The translations under genes were made by a program, and so were the position numbers. Below are positions 41,019-50,638 of a DNA stretch of 64,000 bases, piece by piece (position 1 is the stretch's first letter; the number at the start of each line of letters is the position of its first letter). Origin of the DNA: Candidatus Sericytochromatia bacterium S15B-MN24 CBMW_12 (GTDB lineage: Bacteria; Cyanobacteriota; Sericytochromatia; S15B-MN24; UBA4093); NCBI GenBank assembly GCA_002083825.1, contig DAZV01000037.1, positions 1 through 64,000 on the forward strand. Reading direction: 5' to 3'. The notes under the pieces are model-generated. The model was given only the letters and a program-made list of their open reading frames with translations, made no database searches and was not told the DNA's origin.

Positions 41019-44000
41019 TTAAGCTTCTCCCACCCTGACGACGTGGTCGGTCCACTGCTCGAAGGTGTCATCGTGAGAGATGACCACCAGCTGGGTGAAG
41101 CCCTTCAACTGGCCGATGGAAACGGCGAGATTCTGGCGCCGATTCTCGTCCATGTTGGTGGTCGGCTCGTCGAAGAATGCGATGTCGATCGCCGACATCT
41201 CCTTGAGCAAGGCCAGTCTGACCGAGAGTGCCGCCGCCATTTGTTCGCCTCCCGAGAGGCTCGCGAAAGGCCGATCGCGGCCGTTCTCCTCGAGCAGGAT
41301 CTCGTAGTCGGGATTCCAGCGGAGATGGACGTGATGGTTGCCGGTGATGTCCCGGAAGAGCCTATCCGCCTCCAGCGAGATGCTCATCAGGTAAGCCTCG
41401 GTGATGAAGGGCCCCGCCTCCTTCAGCGTCAGTCGCGCGAACTCCACGAAGGTCGCCAGCACGGCGAGCCGTTGGCGCTCTTGGAGCTGATCGGCGAGCG
41501 CCACCTCGATACGCTTCATCTCGGCGATTTCCTTCTCCGTCACGCCGCGCTGCTGCTCCAGGAAATCGACGCTCTGCTCCATGCGAATGGCCTCGGACTT
41601 GTACGAGTCGACGCGCTCCTCGAGTTCCTGGTGTTCATCCTGGCGATAGGCCATGCGCGTCTCGGCAAGGGCCTTTTCGGTCTTGTTTCGGGTTTCGTTC
41701 AATGCCTCGAGCCGCGTCTGCGCCTCGGCAAGTACGGCCTGACGTGCGGGTAGCTCGGCTGCCGTGCCCGAGAGGGAGAGGTAGCGACGGTAACCAGGCT
41801 CCGCGGATTCCTTGGTCTCGGTCACGTGCTTCAAGCGCTCCGCCAGGTCCGCGAACGGCTCCAGCAAGCGAGCCAGCTCCTTCAAGTGCTCTTGCATGGC
41901 GGCTTCCCGCGCGATGCCCGCGTCGCGAGCGGCCTCCAGCGACGGACGGCGCTCGAGGTGCCTGGCGATCGCCCCGAGCCGGGAACGCGGATCCCCCAGC
42001 TCCTTGAGCCCCTTCTCCGCTTCCGCCAGCCTCGGCTTCCCCGCCGAAAGCTCGGCCAATCGCTTGCGAGCCTCCTCCAGCTCGGCCTGCCGCGACGTCG
42101 TCTCGATGGTCATCGCTTGAGCCTGACTCAGGATCCGCCCGTGTGACTCCAGTCTCAAGGCTGCTGTCTGCGCCTTCCTCAGATCCTCGGTGAGGCGCTG
42201 GAGTTCTTGCAGGCTCCGCGTCAGCGCCTCGGGATCCGGGCTGGTGCGGCCCAGTGCCTCGATCTCCCGGATCTGGGCCTCATGGACGCGGATGGCTTCG
42301 CCCAAGCTCCCATGCTGGCGCTCCAGCTCGGAAAGGCCCGAGACTTCCCGCTCGGCCGTCCTGGCCTCCTGGTAACGCCTGCGCAACGCGTCGCGCTCTC
42401 GCGTACGCTCGGCAAGCTCCCGTTCTCGCTCGGCAACCTGCACGGCGAAGTACTCCGCCGCGCTCTGCCCCTCCAGGATAGGACAGCCCACCAGCAAGAT
42501 GGGGCAGGCATTTCCCTTGAACTCCGTCCGAGCCTTCCGATCCCGCTCCAGGGCCCCTTCGATCCGCGAAACCTGGTCGCTCAGCGACTGGCCCTTTTCC
42601 CGGATGGCCGGCTCTTCTGCCGCCAAACCTTTGAGCTTCTGCTTCTTGGCGATTTGAACGGCAGCCGCTTCGCGCTCCGAAAGATCCTTGGCCAGCGACT
42701 CGCGAAGTAGCTTCAGGCGCTGGTCCGCGTCCTTCTGGGCGAGCAGCGTTTCCTGCAAGGCGCCATGCCGCAGATTGGCCTCGGCCAGTGCCGCCTCCCG
42801 GTCTGCCAGCCGCTCGGCCTCAGGCCGCAGGGCGTCGAGCTCCGCGAGCTCACGGGCGAGCGAATCCTGCTGCGAGGCGCGCGTGGCGAGCTCGCGATCG
42901 ATCTGCGCGACCCGGCTCTCCAGGGCCGCCGCCTCCGAGACCTGGCGCTCGTACTCCCGGACTTCCTTTTCCAGGGTTTCCTGGGCTTGCACCGCCGTCA
43001 CGAGATGCATCGATTCCTCGCGCTCGACATCGAGTACGCGCAACTGCCCGTCGATAGACTGGATCTCGGCCGCGAGCGCCGCGTGTTCGCGCTGCGAATC
43101 GGCCTGACGTTTGACGAGGGCCTCACGCTCCGAACGCTCCGCAGAGAGACGTTTCAAGCTGGCCTCGGCCTCCACGAAAGCGCGGTGATCGCTTGAGGCC
43201 TTGGCAGCCTCTTCGCCAGCCAAGCGCGCTTCCGTGACCCTGGAGGCCAGCGAATCGACTTCCTTGGCCGTCCCTTCCTGCTGGGTCGCCAGCAGCCGGA
43301 AGGCAGCTTCCTCGGCTTTCAAGCGGTCAGAGAGCGCGTCGGTCTCCTTGAGCCGCACCTGCCAAAGGGCCAGCTCGTGTCGGCATCCCGCGAGCTTTCG
43401 GGTCGCGTCCCCCAGTTGCAGCGCCAGTTGCTCGCGCTGCCGCTCCAGTTCCGGCAGCCTCAGGAGCTGCCCGTGGAAGCCCGCCAGGCGCATGTCCACC
43501 TCGTTCACCCGGGCGCTGAGGTGGGAATGGGTTTCCTTCAGCGCGTCGGAGGACTTGCGATACTCCTCGACGCGCAGCACCCGGTCAAAAACGGCCTTGC
43601 GACGTACCGCGCTCTCCGCGAAGACGGCCGTGAAGGTTCCCTGGGGCACTCCGATGGCCGTCCGGAACAGCTCTTCGAGGTCGGTTTCCGGTTCGACCCC
43701 CAGGTGCAAGCGCAGCCAGGACAGCACGTCGGTCTTTTGCTCGGCGAGCTTGGTCCTGGTCTGGGGATCGTAGACGTAGTAGCTGGTGCGGGTGTTGCGA
43801 ACGAGGGTGTAGGCGCGCCCGTCGAGGCTCGATTCGAAGGTGATTCGAACCGTTCCGACCTTGGCGCCCTTCCTCAGGAAGTCCTCCTTCTTGTAGGGAA
43901 GGGAGTCGAAGAGCGCATAGCCGATGGCCTCGAGGATGGTCGACTTGCCGGCGCCGTTGGGCCCCGAGATGGCGTTGGTGCCGGGGGTGAAGGTGTAGGT

Positions 44001-44051
44001 GGCCGATTCGTAGCGCTTGATGTCCTCGAGTTCGACCGAAACGATGTGCAT
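41019..44051 (-). CDS. sbcC: SbcC/Rad50-type SMC ATPase
   Basis: Walker A SGPNGAGKSTILEAIGYALF; long coiled coil; LSGGEQMAAALSVRLALL signature; FFDEPTTNMD Walker B. Confidence 0.93.
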   Translation of the reverse strand: MHIVSVELEDIKRYESATYTFTPGTNAISGPNGAGKSTILEAIGYALFDSLPYKKEDFLRKGAKVGTVRITFESSLDGRAYTLVRNTRTSYYVYDPQTRTKLAEQKTDVLSWLRLHLGVEPETDLEELFRTAIGVPQGTFTAVFAESAVRRKAVFDRVLRVEEYRKSSDALKETHSHLSARVNEVDMRLAGFHGQLLRLPELERQREQLALQLGDATRKLAGCRHELALWQVRLKETDALSDRLKAEEAAFRLLATQQEGTAKEVDSLASRVTEARLAGEEAAKASSDHRAFVEAEASLKRLSAERSEREALVKRQADSQREHAALAAEIQSIDGQLRVLDVEREESMHLVTAVQAQETLEKEVREYERQVSEAAALESRVAQIDRELATRASQQDSLARELAELDALRPEAERLADREAALAEANLRHGALQETLLAQKDADQRLKLLRESLAKDLSEREAAAVQIAKKQKLKGLAAEEPAIREKGQSLSDQVSRIEGALERDRKARTEFKGNACPILLVGCPILEGQSAAEYFAVQVAERERELAERTRERDALRRRYQEARTAEREVSGLSELERQHGSLGEAIRVHEAQIREIEALGRTSPDPEALTRSLQELQRLTEDLRKAQTAALRLESHGRILSQAQAMTIETTSRQAELEEARKRLAELSAGKPRLAEAEKGLKELGDPRSRLGAIARHLERRPSLEAARDAGIAREAAMQEHLKELARLLEPFADLAERLKHVTETKESAEPGYRRYLSLSGTAAELPARQAVLAEAQTRLEALNETRNKTEKALAETRMAYRQDEHQELEERVDSYKSEAIRMEQSVDFLEQQRGVTEKEIAEMKRIEVALADQLQERQRLAVLATFVEFARLTLKEAGPFITEAYLMSISLEADRLFRDITGNHHVHLRWNPDYEILLEENGRDRPFASLSGGEQMAAALSVRLALLKEMSAIDIAFFDEPTTNMDENRRQNLAVSIGQLKGFTQLVVISHDDTFEQWTDHVVRVGEA

Positions 44052-45320
44052 CTACCCCTCCTCGCCGCTCTGGGAAAGGGCCTGCGCCACGAAAAGCGCG
44101 ATGTCCGCGGGGGGATCCCCCGAAAGCGCTCGGTTCTTCAGCGAGACCAGGATCTGCGCGTAGCGCTCGGCCTCGGGGGCATAGCGGGAATCGCGCGAGA
44201 CCAGATCCCGCATGATCTCGCGTTCGAGCTGCTTTCGGTCGGTTCCGACGGCGAGGCCTGGAGCTACCGCGTACTCGGCGGGCATGGCGTCGTAACGCAG
44301 CCTCACCAGCAGGGGTTCGAGGATTCTCTCGACCAGGGCTTCCACCTGGGCGAGCACCAGTTCATGGCGCTTGAAGCCCAGCACTCCCGCGAGCGTGAGC
44401 TCGACGACGGGGCGATCGTCTCGCTGCTCGCGGTGGGCGGCAAGCATGCCTTCCAGGGCGGCCATGACCGCCTCGGGCGTCGATTGGCCCGTCACGTCGA
44501 AACGCAGGCGCCGAAATGCCCGCTGGGTCTCGAACTCCCGGTGATCGACGTGGCGGGCGGTATGCGCGCCCGACGCGGGGTCGACCGCCACCAGGTAAGC
44601 GCCTCGGACCTCGGCGAACTCGGCGACGTTGCAGCTCTCCAGGGAACCGGGATTGTAGATCCAGCCGCCTTCCTCGTAGCGCTTGTGGATATGGCCGAGC
44701 GCCAGGTAGGTCACGCCCGCCTGCTTGAGGGGGAGAAGTTGGGGGTGACTGAGTCCGCCCGAGTAGGAATCGATATAGCCCTCGAGCCCCGCGTGGAAGA
44801 GCAGGATCTGGGCGGGGCATGGCGGCAGGCGCGAGATGGCCTCGGCGAGCGGCGCGACGACCGTCGACGTGCTCGAACCGTACCACTTGGAGCCGATGAT
44901 CCGCACGCCCTCGTGCTCGATGTAGCCGCCGCGGCGCCCATCCCAGGGCTCCAGGGTCAGGCTGCCGCCATCGCCATGATCGGGTTCCAGGAGGCGGAAC
45001 CAATCCCAGTCCGAGAGGTAGCGCAACCAGCTGACCCCGTCGTGGGGACCGCTCCGGTCGTGGTTTCCCTCGATGGCATAGACCGGAATGCCGGCGTCCT
45101 TGAGTTCCTTGAAGACCACCGTCGCCTGCGTGAGGACTCGGGGCTCGATGTTGCGGCGGTCGAAGAGGTCTCCGGCGACCAGGACGAAATCCACGCCCTC
45201 GGCGATGGCGTAACGGCGGATGACCGCATGCAGGGCGAAGAAGAAGTCGCGCATGCGATCATCGTTCTGGTACTGGTTGTTTCCCAGGTGAATGTCCGCG
45301 AGGTGGAGGAACCGGAGCAT
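44052..45320 (-). CDS. sbcD: SbcD/Mre11-type nuclease
   Basis: FLHLADIHLGN, LVAGDLFDRRN, IEGNHDRSG, LGHIHKR phosphoesterase motifs. Confidence 0.95.
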   Translation of the reverse strand: MLRFLHLADIHLGNNQYQNDDRMRDFFFALHAVIRRYAIAEGVDFVLVAGDLFDRRNIEPRVLTQATVVFKELKDAGIPVYAIEGNHDRSGPHDGVSWLRYLSDWDWFRLLEPDHGDGGSLTLEPWDGRRGGYIEHEGVRIIGSKWYGSSTSTVVAPLAEAISRLPPCPAQILLFHAGLEGYIDSYSGGLSHPQLLPLKQAGVTYLALGHIHKRYEEGGWIYNPGSLESCNVAEFAEVRGAYLVAVDPASGAHTARHVDHREFETQRAFRRLRFDVTGQSTPEAVMAALEGMLAAHREQRDDRPVVELTLAGVLGFKRHELVLAQVEALVERILEPLLVRLRYDAMPAEYAVAPGLAVGTDRKQLEREIMRDLVSRDSRYAPEAERYAQILVSLKNRALSGDPPADIALFVAQALSQSGEEG

Positions 45321-45812
45321 CTAGCCCAGGACCTCCCGGACCCGGGCGGGCATGAGCTTCTTGAGGTAGTAGACGGTGGCGACGCTGAGCGCGATCAGGG
45401 CCATGCCCGGGATGAGCAGGGCGCGTCCGCCCATGAGGGGCAGGGCGAAGCCGATGAAAGCCGGAATTTCAAAGGCCGTGGCCGTCAGGATCATGCGCTT
45501 GCGTAGCATCTGAGCGCGGGGAGTGAGGCCGGGTTCGCGCTCCTTGGATCCGAGCTTGCGGGAGGGAAAGTCCTTCAGGGACTCGAGTCCCGTCCGCTTC
45601 CAGAGGAACCAGCCTCCGACGAGGGCCCCGGCGGTCAGGACGAGGGCTCCAACGAGGGCGGGAATGAGCAGGGCCGCGTCTCCGGGGAAAGATCCCGGGC
45701 GCAGCAGGATGAGAACCAGCAAGAGCCCGCCATAGAGCGCGCCCCAGATGAGCAGGGTCGAGAGGGATCGGTTGAGGCTTCGGGTCAGGTCGAGGGTCTC
45801 GCTGGCGGACAT
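45321..45812 (-). CDS. Multi-TM membrane protein of unknown function
   Basis: ~163 aa with about four hydrophobic helices; directly abuts sbcD. Confidence 0.7.
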   Translation of the reverse strand: MSASETLDLTRSLNRSLSTLLIWGALYGGLLLVLILLRPGSFPGDAALLIPALVGALVLTAGALVGGWFLWKRTGLESLKDFPSRKLGSKEREPGLTPRAQMLRKRMILTATAFEIPAFIGFALPLMGGRALLIPGMALIALSVATVYYLKKLMPARVREVLG

Positions 45813-46064
45813 CACGGCTCCCATTCATAGTCTTCATGAGGCGCGGAGCAAGGCGAAATCCCGTCCTCCGGCCGATCGTGGAAAGATGAGTCCCTTCATT
45901 CTAGCAGACGACTTCCCTGTAGGGTTCGATGGCGGGGCCGCGGGATACAGTTAGGTCGCAGGCAGAGATGCTGGCGCCTACCGGCAAGGTGGGCGCCACT
46001 GAGCTCTTGCGTCCGAGGCTCTCACCACGTAGCATGAGGCGCGAACGCGCTCAAGGAGGAAGTC

Positions 46065-46667
46065 ATGTCCCGTAAAACTCGAAACGTCCCTGTGAATGAT
46101 CCCGATCATGTTCCCCCGCGGAAGCGCTCGGCAGTCGTGGGAGTCGGAGTGGGAATTCTCGCCACCGGGCTCTTGCTGTCGTCGCTAGGCCCCCTGGTCA
46201 GCTTTATCGACATGGGCCCGGCTCCGGAATCGGCCAGCGACCATGCGGGGCACGGGGAAGTCGACGCGCGGATCGCGGCCCTTGAAGCCGAAGTTCGGAG
46301 CCAGCCCAAGGACGGCGCTCGCCTGGTCGCGCTGGGAGATGCCTACTACGACGCCGGACGCTATCCGCTGGCCGCCGAGACCTACGCCAAGGCCATCGGC
46401 GAGAAAGCCGGAACCCCCGACGTCCTGACGGACATGGGAACGGCTCTCTTCTATCAGGGCAAGACGAACGAGGCCATCGCCGCGTTCCACCGCGCCCTGC
46501 ACGATGCCCCGCAGCACCTCAACGCCCACATGAACCTGGGAGTCGTCTATCGGTCGGCGGGAAACGCCGTCGACGCCAAGGCGCACTGGACCAAAGCGCT
46601 CGGCCTGACGCAGGACCCCGAGCTGCAGAAGCGACTCAAGGTGCTGCTGCAGACGGTGGGCGGATAG
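46065..46667 (+). CDS. TPR-repeat protein with N-terminal membrane anchor
   Basis: VGVGVGILATGLLLSSLG TM; TPR pattern GDAYYDAGRYPLAAETYAKAI, GTALFYQGKTNEAIAAFHRAL. Confidence 0.85.
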   Translation: MSRKTRNVPVNDPDHVPPRKRSAVVGVGVGILATGLLLSSLGPLVSFIDMGPAPESASDHAGHGEVDARIAALEAEVRSQPKDGARLVALGDAYYDAGRYPLAAETYAKAIGEKAGTPDVLTDMGTALFYQGKTNEAIAAFHRALHDAPQHLNAHMNLGVVYRSAGNAVDAKAHWTKALGLTQDPELQKRLKVLLQTVGG

Positions 46668-46670
46668 GCT

Positions 46671-46871
46671 TCAGGTATTCTCCTGGGGAAGAACGATCCA
46701 GAGCACGACATAGAGCACCCAGAGCGGACCGGGAAGCAGGCTGAACAGCAGCCAGAGGATGCGCAAAACGATCGGCGGAAGGCCGAACCGGGCGGCAAGC
46801 CCCCCGCAGACGCCCGCGATGATCTTGTGGTTACTCGACCGGACGAGACGAGGCTTCGACGACGGGGTCAT
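46671..46871 (-). CDS. PspC-domain protein (single domain)
   Basis: HKIIAGVCGGLAARFGLPPIVLRILWLLFSLLPGPLWVLYVVLWIVLP. Confidence 0.88.
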   Translation of the reverse strand: MTPSSKPRLVRSSNHKIIAGVCGGLAARFGLPPIVLRILWLLFSLLPGPLWVLYVVLWIVLPQENT

Positions 46872-47334
46872 GGGACTCTCCTGTGGGGGCCTCGCCCGGG
46901 GGCAAGACGAGGGGGGCGGCAGGTTCGAGGGGCAAGACGATCCACGCGATCAGATACGCCAGCAGCGCGCCTCCCCAGCTGAAGACGATGGCCGCCACGG
47001 CCGCGAGCCTGACCAGTGCGGGATCCACCTTGAAGGTCTCGGCGAGGCCGCCGCAGATGCCTGCGACCATGCGTTCCTTGGCGGATCGGTGAAACCGCGG
47101 GGCGGGCTTGGGGGCGGTGCCGGAGGATGCCTTTTGCTCGGGAACCAGGATCCATGCCGCCAGGTATACCAGCGCGAAGGCCCCGCCGGTCAAGACGGTC
47201 AAGGTGACGAAGAGGAGGCGGATCCAGATGGGATCGACCTTCAGGTACTCGGCCACGCCGCCGGCGACTCCGGCGACCGTGCGATCGTCAAGCGAGCGAT
47301 ACAGGCGACGAACAGGGGAATTCGAGGGATTCAT
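46831..47334 (-). CDS. PspC-domain protein (two domains)
   Basis: DRTVAGVAGGVAEYLKVDPIWIRLLFV... and ERMVAGICGGLAETFKVDPALVRL...; RBS aggagg before ATG at 47334. Confidence 0.88.
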   Translation of the reverse strand: MNPSNSPVRRLYRSLDDRTVAGVAGGVAEYLKVDPIWIRLLFVTLTVLTGGAFALVYLAAWILVPEQKASSGTAPKPAPRFHRSAKERMVAGICGGLAETFKVDPALVRLAAVAAIVFSWGGALLAYLIAWIVLPLEPAAPLVLPPGEAPTGESHDPVVEASSRPVE

Positions 47335-47458
47335 GGAGACCTCCTGGCGGCAGTCGAGCGCGTGACCGCATGTCCGAACGGAACGCCCCGATTCTAGCCC
47401 CGATCGCATTCAAAGACAAGGGTCCCGCGGTCCGGAGCCCCCGATGCCGCGTCGTGCC

Positions 47459-48250
47459 TCAGAGGCTCCCGATGGCGATCGCCATCCCGATCCCCGTCCC
47501 AAAGAGCGCCAGCATCCGCCAGCTATCCCGCGCGCGCTTCCGCCGCAACGCAAGCGCCTGAAAGTCCAGAGCGACGGCGTGGAGGTTCGCGGCCAGATTC
47601 TCACGATCGTCCGGCGACGCCATCACCGATCCTATCAAGCGGTGCATCTCCTCGGAGTCGCAGCGGCGGGCCAGGCTCACCAGCGCCTCGTTTCGGCTGA
47701 TCCCCAGGCGGGTGTCCTGAAGGTACCGGAACCACTCCTCCTTGAGTTCCTTGCCCGCGATATGCCGGGAACGAAGCGTCATGCCGACCGCCGATTCGAA
47801 GGGCATCCCGACATGGAGGTAACAGGCGATGGTATCCACCCAGTCGGGCAACGTCGCAGCGAGGCGATCGCGCCGATACCGCGACGCTCCTTCGAGCAGG
47901 TTTCCGCCGAACATCCAGGCCAGCGCCGCGAGCGCCGTCCCGCCTACCAGCCCCCAGAGGCTCCCGGATCGATCCGCGAGCCATCCGGCGTACGCTATTC
48001 CCAGCAGACTCGCCAGCCCGACGATCGCCATGGCAAAGGGCTTTGGGGCCTGTTCCCCGCCGAAGGACCGGAAGACCTCGCCGAGGCGCATCGAGGCGCC
48101 CGTCCAGCCGCTCGCCACCTCGAAGCCGTCCACCTCGCCGAGCATGCTCAACCGCCGGGAAACCGCCCGCTTTCGTCTCAGCGACAGCGCCCTGAGCATG
48201 ACCAGCAGGATCAGCGTGCCAAGGACCAGCAATCCAAACAAGACCACCAT
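47459..48250 (-). CDS. Type II secretion system F-domain protein (TadC-like)
   Basis: T2SSF region LAATLPDWVDTIACYLHVGMPFESAVGMTLR; TM helices; start overlaps tadB stop. Confidence 0.82.
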   Translation of the reverse strand: MVVLFGLLVLGTLILLVMLRALSLRRKRAVSRRLSMLGEVDGFEVASGWTGASMRLGEVFRSFGGEQAPKPFAMAIVGLASLLGIAYAGWLADRSGSLWGLVGGTALAALAWMFGGNLLEGASRYRRDRLAATLPDWVDTIACYLHVGMPFESAVGMTLRSRHIAGKELKEEWFRYLQDTRLGISRNEALVSLARRCDSEEMHRLIGSVMASPDDRENLAANLHAVALDFQALALRRKRARDSWRMLALFGTGIGMAIAIGSL

Positions 48251-48251
48251 C

Positions 48252-48956
48252 TCAGCGCCTCCCCAGGGCGCCGTCGAAGCCCCCCCAAAGCCGGCGTCGG
48301 CCATCCAGAAGCTCGACGATGCGATCCAGGGCAGAAGCCAGCCTCTGACCCTTCTGCGGGTGATAGGCGATGGCCTTGGCCAGCATCTCCGTCTCAAGGA
48401 TCGGTATCCTTGCCGCCAAGCGCTCCAGAGCCTCGGCCTCCGGAACCCCCCGCGAGACGTCTTGCCTCACCCTGCCGAACTGCGACGCCACCGGCTGCAT
48501 TCCGCTACGTTCGACGGCTTCGAGGGCCGTGAAGAAGGAGTTGGTGGCCCTCAGTCGCTCGGCCATGAGACCCACGGCGAAGGGCAACTGGCGACGAATC
48601 AGCCGCATGCTCACGCCCTTCCAGAGCAAATCCCCGCAACCCAGAAATAGCACGAAGCTCAGAACGGCGACCAGACCCGGGAGCGGTCCCAGGAAACCCC
48701 AAGCGGGTCCCAGGAGCAGCCCCGCCAGGATCGCCAGCCGCGTCCTGCGAGCCAGTCGTATTCCGTGCTTCCGCGCGGGCGGTCTTCGCGAGCGCTTGCG
48801 GCTTTCGGAAACCGGAACCAAGGCTCCCCCCCCCGAGCCCATGGTCTCAAGGGTCCCCAGGCGGGTCTGGACCCCCGAACGCGTCCGAACCGGCACGAAG
48901 GCGAGTACGCCCAGGACCGTCGAGGTCACGGCCAAGAAGAGATACAGGTAAGTCAT
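48252..48956 (-). CDS. Type II secretion system F-domain protein (TadB-like)
   Basis: RQLPFAVGLMAERLRATNSFFTALEAVERSGMQPVASQFGRVRQDVSRGVPEAEALERLA. Confidence 0.82.
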   Translation of the reverse strand: MTYLYLFLAVTSTVLGVLAFVPVRTRSGVQTRLGTLETMGSGGGALVPVSESRKRSRRPPARKHGIRLARRTRLAILAGLLLGPAWGFLGPLPGLVAVLSFVLFLGCGDLLWKGVSMRLIRRQLPFAVGLMAERLRATNSFFTALEAVERSGMQPVASQFGRVRQDVSRGVPEAEALERLAARIPILETEMLAKAIAYHPQKGQRLASALDRIVELLDGRRRLWGGFDGALGRR

Positions 48957-48968
48957 TCCGGCTCCCCG

Positions 48969-50111
48969 CTAAGTTCCGAACCCATTAGGGGCCGGCCCCC
49001 GGCGCAACCAGTTCAATACGCCCTGCCAGGGCTGGGCGTGGTTCGCCACCAGGGCCATGGTCGGACGCGACTCCCCCAGGGCCGCGACCATGCGAGCGAG
49101 TTCCTTGGCGAGGGGCCCTCGCGGATCCGATTGGAGGATCGGGATCCCCTGATTGATGGCGGAACGTACGCGCCCCGGATCGTAAGGCATGATCCAATCG
49201 ATGGGACGCTTGAGGGTGCGAGCCATGTCCTCGCGCGAGACCTCGGAGCGCTCGCTCCAGCAGGCGAACTCGAAGCGCGAGGTATCGATCCCGTGATCCC
49301 GACAGAGCGCGAGCTCTCGCTGCATGGCGCGGAGATGGCTGAGATCGGGGGCCATCGGGACGTAAACCCGCTCGGCATGAGCCAGGAGTTCCCGGTTGAG
49401 TTCACGCAGCGAGGGATGGGTATCCGCCACGATCCACGCATCGCGCTGCAGAAGCCCCTGGAGAAGCTGTCCGAGCCGTGCGCCGGATAGCGTGGGCTCC
49501 GAGGACGAGCTCGCCAGGAGCTTGATCCCGGTCGGATGCGCCGCGAACGCTCCCTCCAGGCCATGCGCGGCCGATACCCCCGAGAGCCCCGGAGGCTGCA
49601 CGTTCAAGTAGAGATCCTGCTCGCCATGCTCCAGCGCACCGTCGAACAGGATCGTCTCGCGAGCCGTTCCCCGAACCAGCGCGATGGCGAGGTTGGTCGC
49701 CAGTTGCGATCGCCCGGAACCGCCCTTGGCGCCGTAGACGACCAGCAACTTGCCCCGAGAGGGCCGGGCCGAAGCCTTCCGGTCCGTCTCCGCGTGGATG
49801 CGCTCCAGCGCGGCCTCGAGATTCTCGAGCGACGTCACGCCTTCCATGCCTTCGGGGCCGTTCACCAGCAGCAAGCGGGCCTCGGGGACCGCCGCGCGAA
49901 GCTCCCCCAGGAGCCCCTCGAACGCTGCGCTCCAGGCCACGATCAAGAGGTCGGGCCGGCTCAGCGAGGCGAACCCGAGGGCTTCCTCGCCGAGAGCCTC
50001 GCCGATCAACGAGAAGCCCTCATGGGCCCGGACCCGGACTCCGACGGCGTTCCAGCCGGTTTCCTCCAGGGGGGCATGAGGGGAAGAAACCAGCAAGGTA
50101 CGCAGTCTCAT
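48969..50111 (-). CDS. CpaE/TadZ-like pilus assembly ATPase
   Basis: N-terminal receiver-like domain; VVYGAKGGSGRSQLATNLAIAL deviant Walker A; DLYLNVQPPGLSGV. Confidence 0.8.
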   Translation of the reverse strand: MRLRTLLVSSPHAPLEETGWNAVGVRVRAHEGFSLIGEALGEEALGFASLSRPDLLIVAWSAAFEGLLGELRAAVPEARLLLVNGPEGMEGVTSLENLEAALERIHAETDRKASARPSRGKLLVVYGAKGGSGRSQLATNLAIALVRGTARETILFDGALEHGEQDLYLNVQPPGLSGVSAAHGLEGAFAAHPTGIKLLASSSSEPTLSGARLGQLLQGLLQRDAWIVADTHPSLRELNRELLAHAERVYVPMAPDLSHLRAMQRELALCRDHGIDTSRFEFACWSERSEVSREDMARTLKRPIDWIMPYDPGRVRSAINQGIPILQSDPRGPLAKELARMVAALGESRPTMALVANHAQPWQGVLNWLRRGPAPNGFGT

Positions 50112-50440
50112 AGCGCCGAAGCTCCTTTGGACGACCGGGCGGGGCCCGCATCGATGATCTCGACCTTCAGGTCCGGGCCTTCCCACGAAAAGACGATCTG
50201 GCCCGGCCGATCATGTGAAACCACCACGCGTCGGACCTGACGGCCACCCGCCATCACGTCCGTGGCCGGAACGGGGGCCGCCAGCGCCGGCAGGATCAAG
50301 GTCGCCGGCTCCAGCTTGGCCATGGAGGGCATTTGCTGCTGGGTCACGTAGAGGGCAAGGGTTGCGAGCAGGCCGCAGCACGCGGCGATCATGACGCGTT
50401 GAAGCGTGAGTTGAGGCGTGAGTTGAGGCGTGAGGCTCAT
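50108..50440 (-). CDS. Small TM protein, first gene of the Tad-like operon
   Basis: ATG at 50440 with GGAGGT upstream; TM MIAACCGLLATLALYV; overlaps cpaE start by 4 nt. Confidence 0.6.
   Translation of the reverse strand: MSLTPQLTPQLTLQRVMIAACCGLLATLALYVTQQQMPSMAKLEPATLILPALAAPVPATDVMAGGRQVRRVVVSHDRPGQIVFSWEGPDLKVEIIDAGPARSSKGASAL
50404..50434 (-). repeat. 12-bp tandem repeat (gcgtgagttgag x2.6)
   Basis: Read directly; encodes LTPQ-LTPQ-LT at the N-terminus of the 110-aa protein. Confidence 0.9.
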
Positions 50441-50638
50441 GGGGGGGGACCTCCCTTCGTTGCATGCCCGGCACTCACCTTCGTTATGCCGCCCGGGGCT
50501 TTCGCCGACCTGAAGGCCATGTTTCGCGCGGATGAAGGCAGACGGAACATGGCCTTCATACCGGATTAACGACCCGACCATGCCGCGACAACACGGCATC
50601 GCTAGCTTAGAAGAGCGCCTTTTCACCAAGGAGGTTCC

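Noticed and set aside
43377-45506. 709-aa + strand ORF opposite sbcC/sbcD
   Set aside because: Antisense shadow of two strongly supported genes.
45950-46064. c-di-GMP or cobalamin riboswitch upstream of TPR gene
   Set aside because: Compared by eye with the conserved cores of these classes; key motifs absent, so kept only as an unclassified hairpin.
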